From an uncultured Pelagibacteraceae bacterium (lineage in GTDB: Bacteria > Pseudomonadota > Alphaproteobacteria > Pelagibacterales > Pelagibacteraceae), in the NCBI GenBank assembly GCA_902555435.1, contig CACDRL010000011.1, positions 1 through 40,798 of the forward strand: a stretch of 40,798 bases of DNA. Reading direction: 5' to 3'. Under the pieces are notes generated by a model. The model worked only from the letters and a program-made list of their open reading frames with translations. It was not told the DNA's origin and did not search any database. The first letter of the stretch is position 1, and each line of letters begins with the position of its first letter. The position numbers and the translations under genes were made by a program. Of the stretch, positions 1 through 8,998 are shown piece after piece.

Positions 1-2147
1 GAAATGAGAGAATTTCAAACGAAACTATAATCTTGTTTTCTGAATTTAATATTGGAAGCAATATAACGAATAAAAAATTAAACCAAATAATAAAAAATTT
101 ATATGAAACAAATTTTTTTGAGGATGTTAATGTAAAAGTTTTAGATCAAAAATTATTAATTACAGTTGTAGAGGCTCCAATTATAGATAAAGTTGAATTT
201 GCCGGCATTAAATCTGACACAATTAAAGATAGTTTAAATTCATTCATAAATTTAAAATCAAGATCATCTTATAACGAATTTTTAGTTTCCGAAGACAGGA
301 GTAAGATTGAAACATTCCTTAGACAAAATGGATATTACTTTTCTACAGTGAAAACTGTAGTTGAAAACCTTGATAACAATTTAGTAAATGTTATTCACAA
401 TGTAGAGCTTGGAGAAAAAGCAAAAATTAAAAAAATTAAATTTATTGGAGAAAAATTTTTTAAAGACAGTAAACTCAAAAGTATAATTGTAAGTGAAGAA
501 TATAAATTTTGGAAATTTATATCTGGAAGAAAATATTTAAATGAACAAACTATAAACCTTGACAAAAGATTACTTAAAAATTTTTATTTAAACAAAGGTT
601 ATTATAATGTAGAGATTAACACCTCATTTGCTAAGTTAGTTGGAACAGAAGATTTTGAATTAATTTATAATATTAACTCAAATGATAAAATTTATTTTAA
701 CGAATTAACATTAAATATTCCAGTTGACTTTAATTTAATTAATTTTGAACCACTAACTAATTTGCTAAGTGAATTAAAAGGAAAACCTTATTCAATTAAT
801 ACAGTTAATAAAATTTTAGATGAGATTGATAAGGTTACATTAAATGAAGAATATAAATCTATAAATGCTAATGTTAATGAAGAAATTTTTGAAAACAAAT
901 TAAATTTACAATTTGACATTCAAGAAACTGAAAAATTTTTTGTTGAAAAAATCAATATTTTTGGAAATAATATAACAAGAGAAAGCGTAATCAGAAACAA
1001 CCTTGAAATAGATGAAGGTGATCCATTTAATAATATATTACAGTTAAAAAGTGAAAATAACCTAAAAAGTTTAAACTTTTTTAAATCAGTATCTACAGAA
1101 GTTATTGAGGGAGAAAATAAGAATTCAAAAATAATTAATATTAAAGTTGAGGAAAAACCTACGGGACAAATTTCCGCCGGTGCTGGAGCGGGTACATCAG
1201 GTGGTACATTTAGTTTTGGTATTAAAGAAAACAATTATCTAGGTAAAGGTTTAGGATTGGAAGCAAACGCTAGAATAGATTCAGAGTCATTTAAAGGTAT
1301 GTTGGGAGTAGAGAATCCAAATATTAATAATTCTGATAAATCTTTATTTGGGAATATACAAGCAATCGAAATTGATAGAATGGCGAATAATGGATATAAA
1401 ACAAATAAAACTGGTTTTGAGTTAGGAACAAGATTTGAGTATTACGAAGACTTTAATTTAGGTTTTTCAACAAGAGCATTTTATGAAAAAATAGACACAG
1501 ACTCAACTGCTTCAGCTAGACAACAATCCCAAGAAGGAAATTACTTTGATACTTTTTTAAATACTCGTTTTGATTACGATAAACGAAATCAGAAATTTAG
1601 ACCAGATGATGGTTTTAGATCAACTTATACATTAGATATACCTCTTATAAGTGAAACTTACACATTAACAAATAGGTATAATTTTCAAAAATACACTTCA
1701 CTATACGATAATAATGTATCTTCCTTTGGTATTTACCTTGAAGCAGCCAATTCAATAAAAGGAGATGATATAAAATTATCTGAAAGATTATATATACCAA
1801 CCAGAAAATTACGTGGATTTGAAAGAGGTAAAGTTGGACCAAAAGATGGAAGTGATTTTGTTGGTGGAAACTATATAGCAACGATTAATGCTACTACTAA
1901 TATTCCTGCGTTATTTCAAAATTTTCAAAATTTAGATGCTGTTCTTTTTTTAGATGTGGGTAACATTTGGGGTGTAGATTACGATTCCTCTATTGATGAA
2001 AGTAATGAAATAAGAAGTTCTATAGGTATAGGAATTGATTGGTTTTCAGTTATTGGTCCAATTAATTTTTCTCTTTCCGAAGCTATCTCAAAAGCGGATA
2101 CCGACATAACAGAAACATTTAGATTTAATATCGGAACAACTTTTTAA
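1..2147 (+). CDS. bamA: BamA outer-membrane protein assembly factor (5' partial)
   Basis: This is the central Omp85-type insertase of the BAM complex, which folds beta-barrel proteins into the outer membrane. The frame is open to the left edge: bases 3-32 translate as NERISNETII, the classic first POTRA motif, so the true start lies upstream and the TTG at 33 is not the start. POTRA repeats fill roughly the first 375 residues, with successive beta-alpha-alpha-beta units such as FVEKINIFGNNITRESVIRN. A glycine-rich barrel follows, from about GQISAGAGAGTSGGTFSFG to the end. The protein ends in ...FRFNIGTTF, a terminal aromatic residue as in outer-membrane barrels. The stop codon overlaps the next gene by one base (TAATG). 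It is first in the visible part of an operon with skp and the lpx genes, a standard alphaproteobacterial arrangement. Confidence 0.95.
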   Translation, partial: NERISNETIILFSEFNIGSNITNKKLNQIIKNLYETNFFEDVNVKVLDQKLLITVVEAPIIDKVEFAGIKSDTIKDSLNSFINLKSRSSYNEFLVSEDRSKIETFLRQNGYYFSTVKTVVENLDNNLVNVIHNVELGEKAKIKKIKFIGEKFFKDSKLKSIIVSEEYKFWKFISGRKYLNEQTINLDKRLLKNFYLNKGYYNVEINTSFAKLVGTEDFELIYNINSNDKIYFNELTLNIPVDFNLINFEPLTNLLSELKGKPYSINTVNKILDEIDKVTLNEEYKSINANVNEEIFENKLNLQFDIQETEKFFVEKINIFGNNITRESVIRNNLEIDEGDPFNNILQLKSENNLKSLNFFKSVSTEVIEGENKNSKIINIKVEEKPTGQISAGAGAGTSGGTFSFGIKENNYLGKGLGLEANARIDSESFKGMLGVENPNINNSDKSLFGNIQAIEIDRMANNGYKTNKTGFELGTRFEYYEDFNLGFSTRAFYEKIDTDSTASARQQSQEGNYFDTFLNTRFDYDKRNQKFRPDDGFRSTYTLDIPLISETYTLTNRYNFQKYTSLYDNNVSSFGIYLEAANSIKGDDIKLSERLYIPTRKLRGFERGKVGPKDGSDFVGGNYIATINATTNIPALFQNFQNLDAVLFLDVGNIWGVDYDSSIDESNEIRSSIGIGIDWFSVIGPINFSLSEAISKADTDITETFRFNIGTTF

Positions 2148-2665
2148 TGAGATTTTTTTTTAAGGTATGTCTTTATTTAATTTTATTTTTAAATTTTTAT
2201 AATTTTTCAAATGCAGAACAGAGTGTAAAATTTGTAAATATTGATTTACTTGTAAATAAGACAAAAATTGGTAATCAAATGTTAGAGAAAATAAGTAGCT
2301 TAGATAAAGAAAATATTGAAAAACTTAAATCCTTTGAGAAACAAATTAAGGAAAAACAAGAACAAATTAAAATAAAAAAAAACGTGATTTCCAAAATAGA
2401 ATTTGAAAAAGAAGTAACTAATCTTAATAATAAAATTTTAGATTTTAATAATCAAAAAAAAACTATGGTTGAAGAATTGACAAATATTAAGAATAAGGAA
2501 CTTAATTTATTTTTTGAAAATATTAAGCCAGTAGTGCAAAATTACATGAATGAAAACTCAATAGATATGATTGTCAATAGCAAGAATATCTTTATGGGAA
2601 ATAATAAATCAGATATAACAACTGATTTAATAGAAAAGATAAATATAAAGTTTTTAAATGAATAA
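2147..2665 (+). CDS. skp: Skp/OmpH-family periplasmic chaperone
   Basis: A 172-residue protein of the Skp (OmpH) family, periplasmic holdases that carry unfolded outer-membrane proteins to BamA. The N-terminus is a signal peptide: a basic start, a hydrophobic stretch (residues about 4-20), and a likely cleavage after SNA near residue 23. After this comes the family opening VKFVNIDLLVNKTKIG. Residues about 45-125 are a charged, lysine/glutamate-rich segment typical of the long coiled-coil tentacles. Length fits the family. The ATG overlaps the bamA stop by one base, and its own 3' end overlaps fabZ by eight bases, indicating translational coupling. Sequence conservation in this family is low, so the call rests on signal peptide, coiled coil, opening motif and position after bamA. 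Confidence 0.85.
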   Translation: MRFFFKVCLYLILFLNFYNFSNAEQSVKFVNIDLLVNKTKIGNQMLEKISSLDKENIEKLKSFEKQIKEKQEQIKIKKNVISKIEFEKEVTNLNNKILDFNNQKKTMVEELTNIKNKELNLFFENIKPVVQNYMNENSIDMIVNSKNIFMGNNKSDITTDLIEKINIKFLNE

Positions 2666-3104
2666 GTTAAATAAAGAGCAAATAATCAATTTACTTCCAC
2701 ATAGAGAACCGATGTTGTTGATTGATGAGTTGTATGACATTAAAAAACTATTTTCTGCTACAGCAGTAGTAAATGTTAAAAAAGATAGTTTTTTTGTGCA
2801 AGGGCATTTTCCTGGTCAGCCCGTAATGCCTGGTGTACTAATTGTTGAGTCATTTGGTCAAGCTGCAGCTGCGTTAACAGCACATGGTCTAGATAAATCT
2901 ACATATGAAAATAAATTGGTATTTCTGATGGGTGTTGAAAAGGCACGTTTTAGAAATCCAGTAATACCTGATTGTAAATTAATATTAAAAATTGAAGCTA
3001 TAAGATCACACGGAAGAGTATGGAAGTATAAAGGTGAAGCTTTTGTAGATGAAATAAAAATGGCAGATGCAATTTGGTCTGCAACGATTGTAGATAAGAA
3101 ATAA
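2658..3104 (+). CDS. fabZ: 3-hydroxyacyl-[acyl-carrier-protein] dehydratase FabZ
   Basis: Dehydrates 3-hydroxyacyl-ACP to trans-2-enoyl-ACP in fatty acid elongation. It competes with lipid A synthesis for 3-hydroxyacyl-ACP, which explains its place among lpx genes. The 148-residue protein is of usual length and has the hot-dog fold signature LLPHREPMLLID near the start. The active-site block is GHFPGQPVMPGVLIVES, giving catalytic His50 and Glu64 by comparison with the family. The start ATG overlaps skp by eight bases. In many alphaproteobacteria fabZ sits between lpxD and lpxA; here it precedes lpxD. A 51-base gap, the largest in this operon, follows the gene. Confidence 0.95.
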   Translation: MNKLNKEQIINLLPHREPMLLIDELYDIKKLFSATAVVNVKKDSFFVQGHFPGQPVMPGVLIVESFGQAAAALTAHGLDKSTYENKLVFLMGVEKARFRNPVIPDCKLILKIEAIRSHGRVWKYKGEAFVDEIKMADAIWSATIVDKK

Positions 3105-3155
3105 ATAGCAATAATTGTTGATAACTTTAGCAGAATTGCTCTGTTAAAAGCAAGT

Positions 3156-4136
3156 ATGTCAAATCCATTTTTTAAAAATTATGGACCTTTTTTAGTTTCA
3201 GATATTTTAAAACTTATAAACGTTAAAACTGATAATGTAAAAAAAGATGTTGAGCTAAAAGATATAAAAGATCTCTATAGCTCAAATAATTCAGATATCA
3301 CTTTTTTTCATTCCAAGAAATATTTAGAAATTGCAAAAAATACAAAAGCATCTTTTTGTATAACTACAGAATTTTTAAAAAAAGAACTTCCTACATCATG
3401 TGTTCCTTTAGTTGTTGAAAATGTATTAGTATCTGTATCAAAAATAACATCAATGTTTTATCCCGATGCTATAAATGACGATTTTGATGAAAGCGTAATT
3501 GATATTAATGAAACAGATTTTAAGGATAAAGTAATTTATGGTAAAAATGTTTTAATTGGAAAAAATGTATCAATAGGTAAAAATTGCAAAATAGGTCATA
3601 ACACAATAATTGAAAAAAATGTTTCTATCGGAGATAATAGCTCAATAGGTTCAAATACAATTATAAGAAATTCACTTATAAGTAATAATGTAAAAATTCT
3701 TGATAACTGCGTAGTTGGAAAACATGGTTTTGGTTTTTTTCCAAATAAAATTAAAAATTTAAGATATCCTCATATTGGCGTTGTAATTATTAAGGAAAAT
3801 TGTGAAATAGGATGTGGATCTACTATAGATAGAGGCTCGATGTCGAATACTGTTATCGGTAAAAACACTTATTTGGATAATCAAATACACATAGCTCATA
3901 ATGTTAAAATAGGAGAAAATTCTATTATAGCAGGGCAAGTAGGAATTGCTGGTAGCTCAATTATTGGTTCAAATGTAAGAATAGGTGGCCAAGCAGGAAT
4001 TTCTGGACATATTAATGTTGGTAACAATGTAGAAATTGGAGGTGGCTCAGGTGTAATAAAAAATATTCCTGACAATACAAAAGTAATGGGTTATCCAGCA
4101 AAAAATATTAGAGAATTTTTAAGAGATAATAAATGA
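3156..4136 (+). CDS. lpxD: UDP-3-O-(3-hydroxyacyl)glucosamine N-acyltransferase LpxD
   Basis: Third enzyme of lipid A synthesis: it transfers a 3-hydroxyacyl chain from ACP to the 2-amino group of UDP-3-O-acylglucosamine. The 326-residue protein has an N-terminal uridine-binding domain (about residues 1-100), then a long left-handed beta-helix of hexapeptide repeats (IGKNVSIGKNCKIGHN and similar) to about residue 310. The block LDNQIHIAHNVKIGEN contains the expected catalytic histidine, here His248. The C-terminus ends in a short helix (YPAKNIREFLRDNK). It starts after a 51-base gap from fabZ in which I see no convincing promoter. The stop overlaps the lpxA start by four bases (ATGA). Confidence 0.95.
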   Translation: MSNPFFKNYGPFLVSDILKLINVKTDNVKKDVELKDIKDLYSSNNSDITFFHSKKYLEIAKNTKASFCITTEFLKKELPTSCVPLVVENVLVSVSKITSMFYPDAINDDFDESVIDINETDFKDKVIYGKNVLIGKNVSIGKNCKIGHNTIIEKNVSIGDNSSIGSNTIIRNSLISNNVKILDNCVVGKHGFGFFPNKIKNLRYPHIGVVIIKENCEIGCGSTIDRGSMSNTVIGKNTYLDNQIHIAHNVKIGENSIIAGQVGIAGSSIIGSNVRIGGQAGISGHINVGNNVEIGGGSGVIKNIPDNTKVMGYPAKNIREFLRDNK

Positions 4137-4915
4137 TACACAAAACTGCTATTATTGACTCAAATGCTAAAATCTCTAAAAATGTAAAAATTGGAGCTTA
4201 CTCTGTAGTAGGTCCTGATGTAGAAATTGGAGAAGGAACAGTTGTCCAATCTCATGTTAATATAACAGGTAAAACGATTATCGGTATTAATAATCAAATT
4301 TATCCATTCGCCTCAATAGGTAATGATCCACAAGATTTAAAATTCAAAGGTGAAAAAACTTTATTAGAGATAGGTGATAATAACAAAATAAGAGAATACG
4401 TTACCATAAATCCCGGAACAGAAGGTGGTGGAGGCAAAACTTTAATTGGTAACAATTGTCTTTTTATGGTGTCATCTCACATTGCTCATGATTGCATAGT
4501 TGGTGATAACGTTATTTTAGCAAATAATGTTCCATTGGGAGGTCATGCCCATGTAGATGATAATGCAATAATTGGTGGCAACTCAGCGGTTCAACAATTT
4601 ACTAGAGTTGGTAAATTTGCAATGATAGGTGGCATGTGTGGCGTAGTAAGAGATGTGATACCATATGGTATAGCACATGGAAACAGAAGTATATTGCAAG
4701 GATTAAATCTAATTGGCTTAAGAAGAAAAAACATTTCAAATAAGGAAATATTATCTCTTAGTGAAGCATATAAAATAATATTTAAGAATGAGAATTTAAC
4801 AGAGAATTTAAGTCATTTATCAAATGATTTGAGAAAAAAGGAATTAGTTTCTGAAGTAGTTAATTTTATAGAAAAAGATAAAAAAAGACCAATTTGCACG
4901 CCTTATTCAAAATAA
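4133..4915 (+). CDS. lpxA: UDP-N-acetylglucosamine O-acyltransferase LpxA
   Basis: Catalyses the first step of lipid A synthesis, adding a 3-hydroxyacyl chain from ACP to the 3-OH of UDP-GlcNAc; it is a cytosolic trimer. The 260 residues match the family length. A left-handed beta-helix of hexapeptide repeats covers residues about 1-190, with the substrate-binding and catalytic block SSHIAHDCIVGDNVILANN. His119 corresponds to the catalytic His125 of E. coli LpxA. A helical C-terminal domain begins near GLNLIGLRRKNIS, the usual boundary motif. It overlaps lpxD by four bases and ends one base before lpxI, so it belongs to the same transcript. Confidence 0.96.
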   Translation: MIHKTAIIDSNAKISKNVKIGAYSVVGPDVEIGEGTVVQSHVNITGKTIIGINNQIYPFASIGNDPQDLKFKGEKTLLEIGDNNKIREYVTINPGTEGGGGKTLIGNNCLFMVSSHIAHDCIVGDNVILANNVPLGGHAHVDDNAIIGGNSAVQQFTRVGKFAMIGGMCGVVRDVIPYGIAHGNRSILQGLNLIGLRRKNISNKEILSLSEAYKIIFKNENLTENLSHLSNDLRKKELVSEVVNFIEKDKKRPICTPYSK

Positions 4916-4916
4916 A

Positions 4917-5702
4917 ATGATTGGATTATTTTTAGGTGATACAGATTTTCCTGAAATAGTTTTAAAGAAAATAAAAAAATTAAAAAAAAAATATTTTATT
5001 ATCGATTTTTCAAAAAATAATAAATTTCATAAAGATAAAAACTCTCACAGAATTAGCATCGGTAAATTTGGAAAAATAATAAATTTAATTAAAGAAAAAA
5101 ATTGCAAAAAAGTTTTATTTGCTGGTAAAATAGCTAAGCCTAATTTTGCTTCTCTTAGATTAGATTTTAAAGGCATATACTATATGCCAAGTGTAATAAG
5201 AGCTTCCAAAATTGGTGATGCAGCAATTATCAAATCAATAATAGATATACTTGCAAATGAGAGTATAAAAGTAATTAGTTCTATATACTTTAACCCAGAA
5301 CTACCCCTTAAAAAAGGAAACTATACAAAAACTAATCCTAATAAGAATGACAATAACTCAATAAAAAAAGCTCAAAATTATTTTAATAAAATTAATAATT
5401 TGGATCACATACAAGCATTAGTTGTTAAAGATGAAAAAATTATTGCAACAGAGGGGAGGCAAGGAACTAAAAAAATGCTTTCAAAACTAAAGAAAAACTC
5501 AAAAGGTATCTTAATAAAATTACCTAAAAATAAACAAGATTTAAGAATGGATTTACCAACGGTTGGTTTACAAACTTTAAAAGATGTTAAAAAATATGGA
5601 CTAAAAGGTCTCGTTTTAAAATCTAAAAAGAATATTTTTCTTGATAAAAAAGAAGCGATTTTTTTTGCAAATAAAAATAAAATTTTTATTAAAGTGATAT
5701 GA
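4917..5702 (+). CDS. lpxI: UDP-2,3-diacylglucosamine pyrophosphatase LpxI
   Basis: LpxI (formerly DUF1009) hydrolyses UDP-2,3-diacylglucosamine to lipid X and UMP. It is the analogue that replaces LpxH in alphaproteobacteria. The 261 residues are of family length. Recognisable features are the opening GLFLGDTDFPEIVLKK, the KIAKP segment near residue 70, the DGAAIIKSI-like block (GDAAIIKSIIDIL), and the C-terminal RMDLPTVGLQTLKDVKKYG. The Asp in DLPTVG matches a conserved catalytic region in the Caulobacter enzyme as I recall it. The ATG lies one base after lpxA, and the gene overlaps lpxB by four bases. Its presence between lpxA and lpxB is the usual alphaproteobacterial order and supports the call. 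Confidence 0.92.
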   Translation: MIGLFLGDTDFPEIVLKKIKKLKKKYFIIDFSKNNKFHKDKNSHRISIGKFGKIINLIKEKNCKKVLFAGKIAKPNFASLRLDFKGIYYMPSVIRASKIGDAAIIKSIIDILANESIKVISSIYFNPELPLKKGNYTKTNPNKNDNNSIKKAQNYFNKINNLDHIQALVVKDEKIIATEGRQGTKKMLSKLKKNSKGILIKLPKNKQDLRMDLPTVGLQTLKDVKKYGLKGLVLKSKKNIFLDKKEAIFFANKNKIFIKVI

Positions 5703-6832
5703 AAAAAATCTTTGTATTAACAGGCGAACCATCTGGAGATAAGCTAGCATCAACTTTAATTTCAAAATTAAAATTAGAATATCCTGAAATTGAATATTTA
5801 TCAGTGGGTGGTACTCACCTAAAGAATTTGGGAATCAAATCTATTTTTGATTTGAAAGAAATTACATTTTTAGGATTTACAAGTGTATTGCTTAATATTT
5901 TAAAAATTAGATCAAAAATAAATAAAACTGTAGAAGAAATAGTTAAATTTAATCCAGATATATTGCTTAGTGTTGATAGCCCTGATTTTACTTTGAGAGT
6001 GGCCAAAAAGGTTAAAAGAATAAATAACAAAATTAAAACAATTCATTATGTAGCACCACAAGTATGGGTATGGCGAAAGAATAGAGTTAAAACAATTAAA
6101 AAATTTATAGATCATATTCTTTTATTATTTGAGTTTGAAAAAAAATACTTTGATGAGGAAAATATTAATAATACTTTTGTTGGCCATCCTCTAATAGAAA
6201 GAAATCAAAATATCAAAACTATCATTGACAATATATTACCTAAGAATAAAAAAATAATATCTATATTTCCTGGGAGCAGAAATTCTGAAATCAATGTATT
6301 GCTGCCAATATTATTGGACTTTGTTAAATTAATGAACCAAAAGCATAAGGAATATTTTTTTTATATTCATGCAACTGAAGAAAATAAAAGTTTAATTTTA
6401 GAACAATTAAAAAATTTAAACTTTGACAACATAGATATTGTCTCTGAAGAAAATATTAAATCTAAAATTTTATCTAAATCTATTTTTGCTGTTTCAAAAT
6501 CTGGTACCGTTTCATTGCAAATTTGTAATTTTAATGTCCCATCAATTATAATTTATAAACTTAGTTTTATTAATTTTATGATTTTTAAAATGTTAGTTAA
6601 TGTAAAATTTGCAAATATTATAAATATAATTAATAATCGCGAGGTAATTCCTGAACTACTTCAAAAAGAATGTAATGCAGATGAAATATATAGGTCTGTT
6701 ATGTATTTTCTTAAAAATCCCAAGTTAATTAAACAACAAGTAAGTGAATGCTCCAAAACTTTAGAGGGTATCAGGTCTAAAACTTCATCTGCTGGTGAGG
6801 CAAGTTCAATTTTAATTAAGTATCTTTCCTAA
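5699..6832 (+). CDS. lpxB: Lipid-A-disaccharide synthase LpxB
   Basis: GT19 glycosyltransferase that joins lipid X to UDP-2,3-diacylglucosamine, forming the beta-1,6 disaccharide of lipid A at the inner face of the cytoplasmic membrane. The 377 residues are a normal length. Family signatures are the N-terminal TGEPSGDKLAS, the DSPDFTLRVAKK block, HYVAPQVWVWRKNRVK, TFVGHPL, the nucleotide-binding FPGSRNSEI, and the SGTVSLQ loop (residues about 265-271). It is the last gene of the bamA-lpx operon. Its final 21 bases overlap the 3' end of gltX, which runs in the opposite direction, and no terminator hairpin is visible in the overlap. Confidence 0.96.
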   Translation: MKKIFVLTGEPSGDKLASTLISKLKLEYPEIEYLSVGGTHLKNLGIKSIFDLKEITFLGFTSVLLNILKIRSKINKTVEEIVKFNPDILLSVDSPDFTLRVAKKVKRINNKIKTIHYVAPQVWVWRKNRVKTIKKFIDHILLLFEFEKKYFDEENINNTFVGHPLIERNQNIKTIIDNILPKNKKIISIFPGSRNSEINVLLPILLDFVKLMNQKHKEYFFYIHATEENKSLILEQLKNLNFDNIDIVSEENIKSKILSKSIFAVSKSGTVSLQICNFNVPSIIIYKLSFINFMIFKMLVNVKFANIINIINNREVIPELLQKECNADEIYRSVMYFLKNPKLIKQQVSECSKTLEGIRSKTSSAGEASSILIKYLS

Positions 6833-8209
6833 TCTTTTCTCAACATCTGCTTTACCTAAAGATATAACAATATCATATAACCCCGGTCCAAACTTAGATC
6901 CTGTCAGAGCCACTCTTAATGGTTGCCCAACACCTTTAAAATTTGTTTCATATTTTTTAATCAAGTTGTTGACTATTTGTTCTAAATTATCTCTTGTAAA
7001 ATTTTCTAGATTTTTAATTTCATTTTGAAATTCATTGATTATTTTTTTTGATTTATCATCAATTAATTTCAAATCATTTTCATTAAAAGTTACTTCATCA
7101 TTAATAATATATTTTGCATTATTAAATATTTCTTCTAGTGTTTTTGCTTTGTTTTTTAAAAATACTAAAGATGATTTAATTTTTGTTGCTTTTGATGTAT
7201 CAATTTTATCTTTATATTCTTCGCAATATTTTAAAAGATTATCGTAAAGATCATTCTCATTAATATTTTTGATATAGTGCTCATTCATTGATAAAATACG
7301 GCTCATGTCTAATTTTGATGGTGATTTTCCAATACCTTCTAAGTTAAAAAATTTGATACTTTCTTCTAAAGTAAATATTTCTTTATCTTTATATGACCAT
7401 CCTAGTCTTAGTAGGTAATTTCGTAAAGCATCAGGCATAATTCCTAGTTTTGAGTAATCATCTAATGTTGATGCATTGTCTCTCTTGGATAACTTTTTAC
7501 CTTCTATTGTATGAATTAAAGGTATATGAGCAAAAATAGGTACATCCCAGTTCATCGCTTCATAAATTTGTATTTGTTTAAAAGTATTTATTTTATGGTC
7601 ATCTCCTCTAATTATATGTGTCATACCCATCATATGGTCATCTACAGTTGCAGATAAATTATAAGTTGGAGTTCCGTCATTTCTTAATATTACAAAATCT
7701 TCTATTGTGCTGTTTTCAATTTCAACATCACCCTGTACCAAATCTTTAAGAATTGAACTTCCTTCAATTTTACTTTTAAATCTTATTACAGGTTTAATTT
7801 CTTTAGGAGCATCTTTTTCGTCTGCATCCCTCCATTTTCTGTTGTAAATATAAGGTATTTTTTTTTGTCTAGCTCTTTTTTTCTGTTCTTCTATCTCATC
7901 AGGTGAACAGTAACATTTATAAGCAAATCCATTTTTTAATAATTCATTTGCAATTTTTAAATGATTATCAATTTTACTTGATTGAATATATTCTTCACCA
8001 TCATGTTCTATACCTAACCATTTTAATGAATTAATTATTTGTATTTTGTGTTCTTCTTTCGATCTTTCTTTGTCAGTATCTTCAATTCTTAAATGAAAAG
8101 TGCCTTTTTGATTTTTTGAATATAGCCAATTAAACAAGGCAGTTCTGACACCACCAATATGAAGAGCCCCAGTAGGAGAGGGAGCAAAACGAGTTGCTAC
8201 TTTTGACAT
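6812..8209 (-). CDS. gltX: Glutamyl-tRNA synthetase
   Basis: Class I synthetase charging tRNA-Glu. In alphaproteobacteria it often also charges tRNA-Gln, which is then amidated by GatCAB; that dual role is inferred here, not seen. The opening RFAPSPTGALHIGGVRTALF holds the HIGH-type motif (HIGG). The KMSKS-type loop is KKLSKRDNAS near residue 240. The stretch CYCSPDEIEEQKKRARQ at about residue 98 is the usual zinc/tRNA-acceptor-binding region. Helical anticodon-binding domains fill the C-terminal third; total length 465 is normal. It lies 22 bases after lexA on the same strand, so it is probably co-transcribed from the SOS-controlled lexA promoter. Its 3' end overlaps lpxB tail to tail by 21 bases. 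Confidence 0.96.
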   Translation of the reverse strand: MSKVATRFAPSPTGALHIGGVRTALFNWLYSKNQKGTFHLRIEDTDKERSKEEHKIQIINSLKWLGIEHDGEEYIQSSKIDNHLKIANELLKNGFAYKCYCSPDEIEEQKKRARQKKIPYIYNRKWRDADEKDAPKEIKPVIRFKSKIEGSSILKDLVQGDVEIENSTIEDFVILRNDGTPTYNLSATVDDHMMGMTHIIRGDDHKINTFKQIQIYEAMNWDVPIFAHIPLIHTIEGKKLSKRDNASTLDDYSKLGIMPDALRNYLLRLGWSYKDKEIFTLEESIKFFNLEGIGKSPSKLDMSRILSMNEHYIKNINENDLYDNLLKYCEEYKDKIDTSKATKIKSSLVFLKNKAKTLEEIFNNAKYIINDEVTFNENDLKLIDDKSKKIINEFQNEIKNLENFTRDNLEQIVNNLIKKYETNFKGVGQPLRVALTGSKFGPGLYDIVISLGKADVEKRLGKILN

Positions 8210-8231
8210 CAGAGATGTTTAGACTATTTTT

Positions 8232-8909
8232 TTAGAAGTTTCTATATAAAGATACCAAAACACCCTGAACTTTTACTCTATCAGGGCCAAATATTTTGGT
8301 TTCATAGTTTCTATTTGCACTTTCTAATGCAACAACTTTACCTTTTTTACGAATTCTTTTTAACATTGCCTCGTGTTCGTCAATTAATGCAACTACAATT
8401 TTTCCATTATCTGCTGTATCTGTTCTTTTAATAATAACAGTATCTCCTTCATGGATTCCAGCTTCAATCATAGAATCTCCTTGAACTTTCAATCCAAAAT
8501 AATCTCCATTTTTTTCTAAATTATTTGGCAATGGTATTCTTGAAACTTCATTTTGTATTGCTTCAACAGGAGTACCTGCTGCAATTTTACCTAATACTGG
8601 TACTTCCATTTCATCTGAATTGTTAATCTCTTCATCTAAGCCACCTTTGATAACGCTTGGCGAAAAATTATTATAAATATCATTTGCTGAAGCTGTTTCA
8701 GGCAATTTTACTACCTCTAAAGCTCTCGCTTTATGAGCTAATCTTTTGATAAATCCTCTTTCCTCTAACGCACTAATTAATCTATGAATACCTGACTTTG
8801 ATTTTAAGTTTAAAGATTGTTTCATCTCTTCGTAAGAAGGAGACACACCAGAGCTTCTCAACTTCTTGTTGATAAATAAAAGTAGGTTTTTTTGTTTTTT
8901 TGTTAGCAT
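8232..8909 (-). CDS. lexA: LexA SOS repressor
   Basis: Represses the SOS DNA-damage regulon and inactivates itself by RecA-stimulated autocleavage. The winged-helix N-terminal domain spans residues about 1-65, with [20 protein letters not shown] and then the recognition helix [14 protein letters not shown]. The linker region includes the cleavage bond Ala111-Gly112 in [11 protein letters not shown]. The C-terminal serine peptidase has Ser146 in [10 protein letters not shown] and Lys184 in EAMLKRI as the catalytic dyad. Length of 225 is typical for alphaproteobacteria. A GTTC-N7-GTTC box lies 25 bases upstream of the start (8934-8948), so autoregulation is expected. gltX follows after 22 bases. 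Confidence 0.96.
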   Translation of the reverse strand: MLTKKQKNLLLFINKKLRSSGVSPSYEEMKQSLNLKSKSGIHRLISALEERGFIKRLAHKARALEVVKLPETASANDIYNNFSPSVIKGGLDEEINNSDEMEVPVLGKIAAGTPVEAIQNEVSRIPLPNNLEKNGDYFGLKVQGDSMIEAGIHEGDTVIIKRTDTADNGKIVVALIDEHEAMLKRIRKKGKVVALESANRNYETKIFGPDRVKVQGVLVSLYRNF

Positions 8910-8933
8910 AAGAACAAATATCGTACAAACAAT

Positions 8934-8948
8934 GTTCTATAAAAGTTC
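8934..8948 (-). promoter_or_regulatory. LexA (SOS) box upstream of lexA
   Basis: On the plus strand the sequence is GTTC, seven bases (TATAAAA), GTTC, a perfect match to the direct-repeat SOS box described for alphaproteobacteria (GTTC-N7-GTTC). It lies in the 89-base gap between trpC and lexA, 25 bases before the lexA start. On the minus strand a TATAGA hexamer, a candidate -10 element, overlaps the box, so bound LexA would block transcription. This implies a dedicated promoter for lexA-gltX in addition to any read-through from the trp genes. Confidence 0.85.
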
Positions 8949-8998
8949 TTTTCATTTAACAATACTAAAAAAAGCAAATAAAATAGGGCTTAAATTGA

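Noticed and set aside
33..35. TTG at 33 as the start of bamA
   Set aside because: The frame is open to the left edge, and the ten codons before it encode the conserved POTRA motif NERISNETII, so the gene simply continues out of the window.
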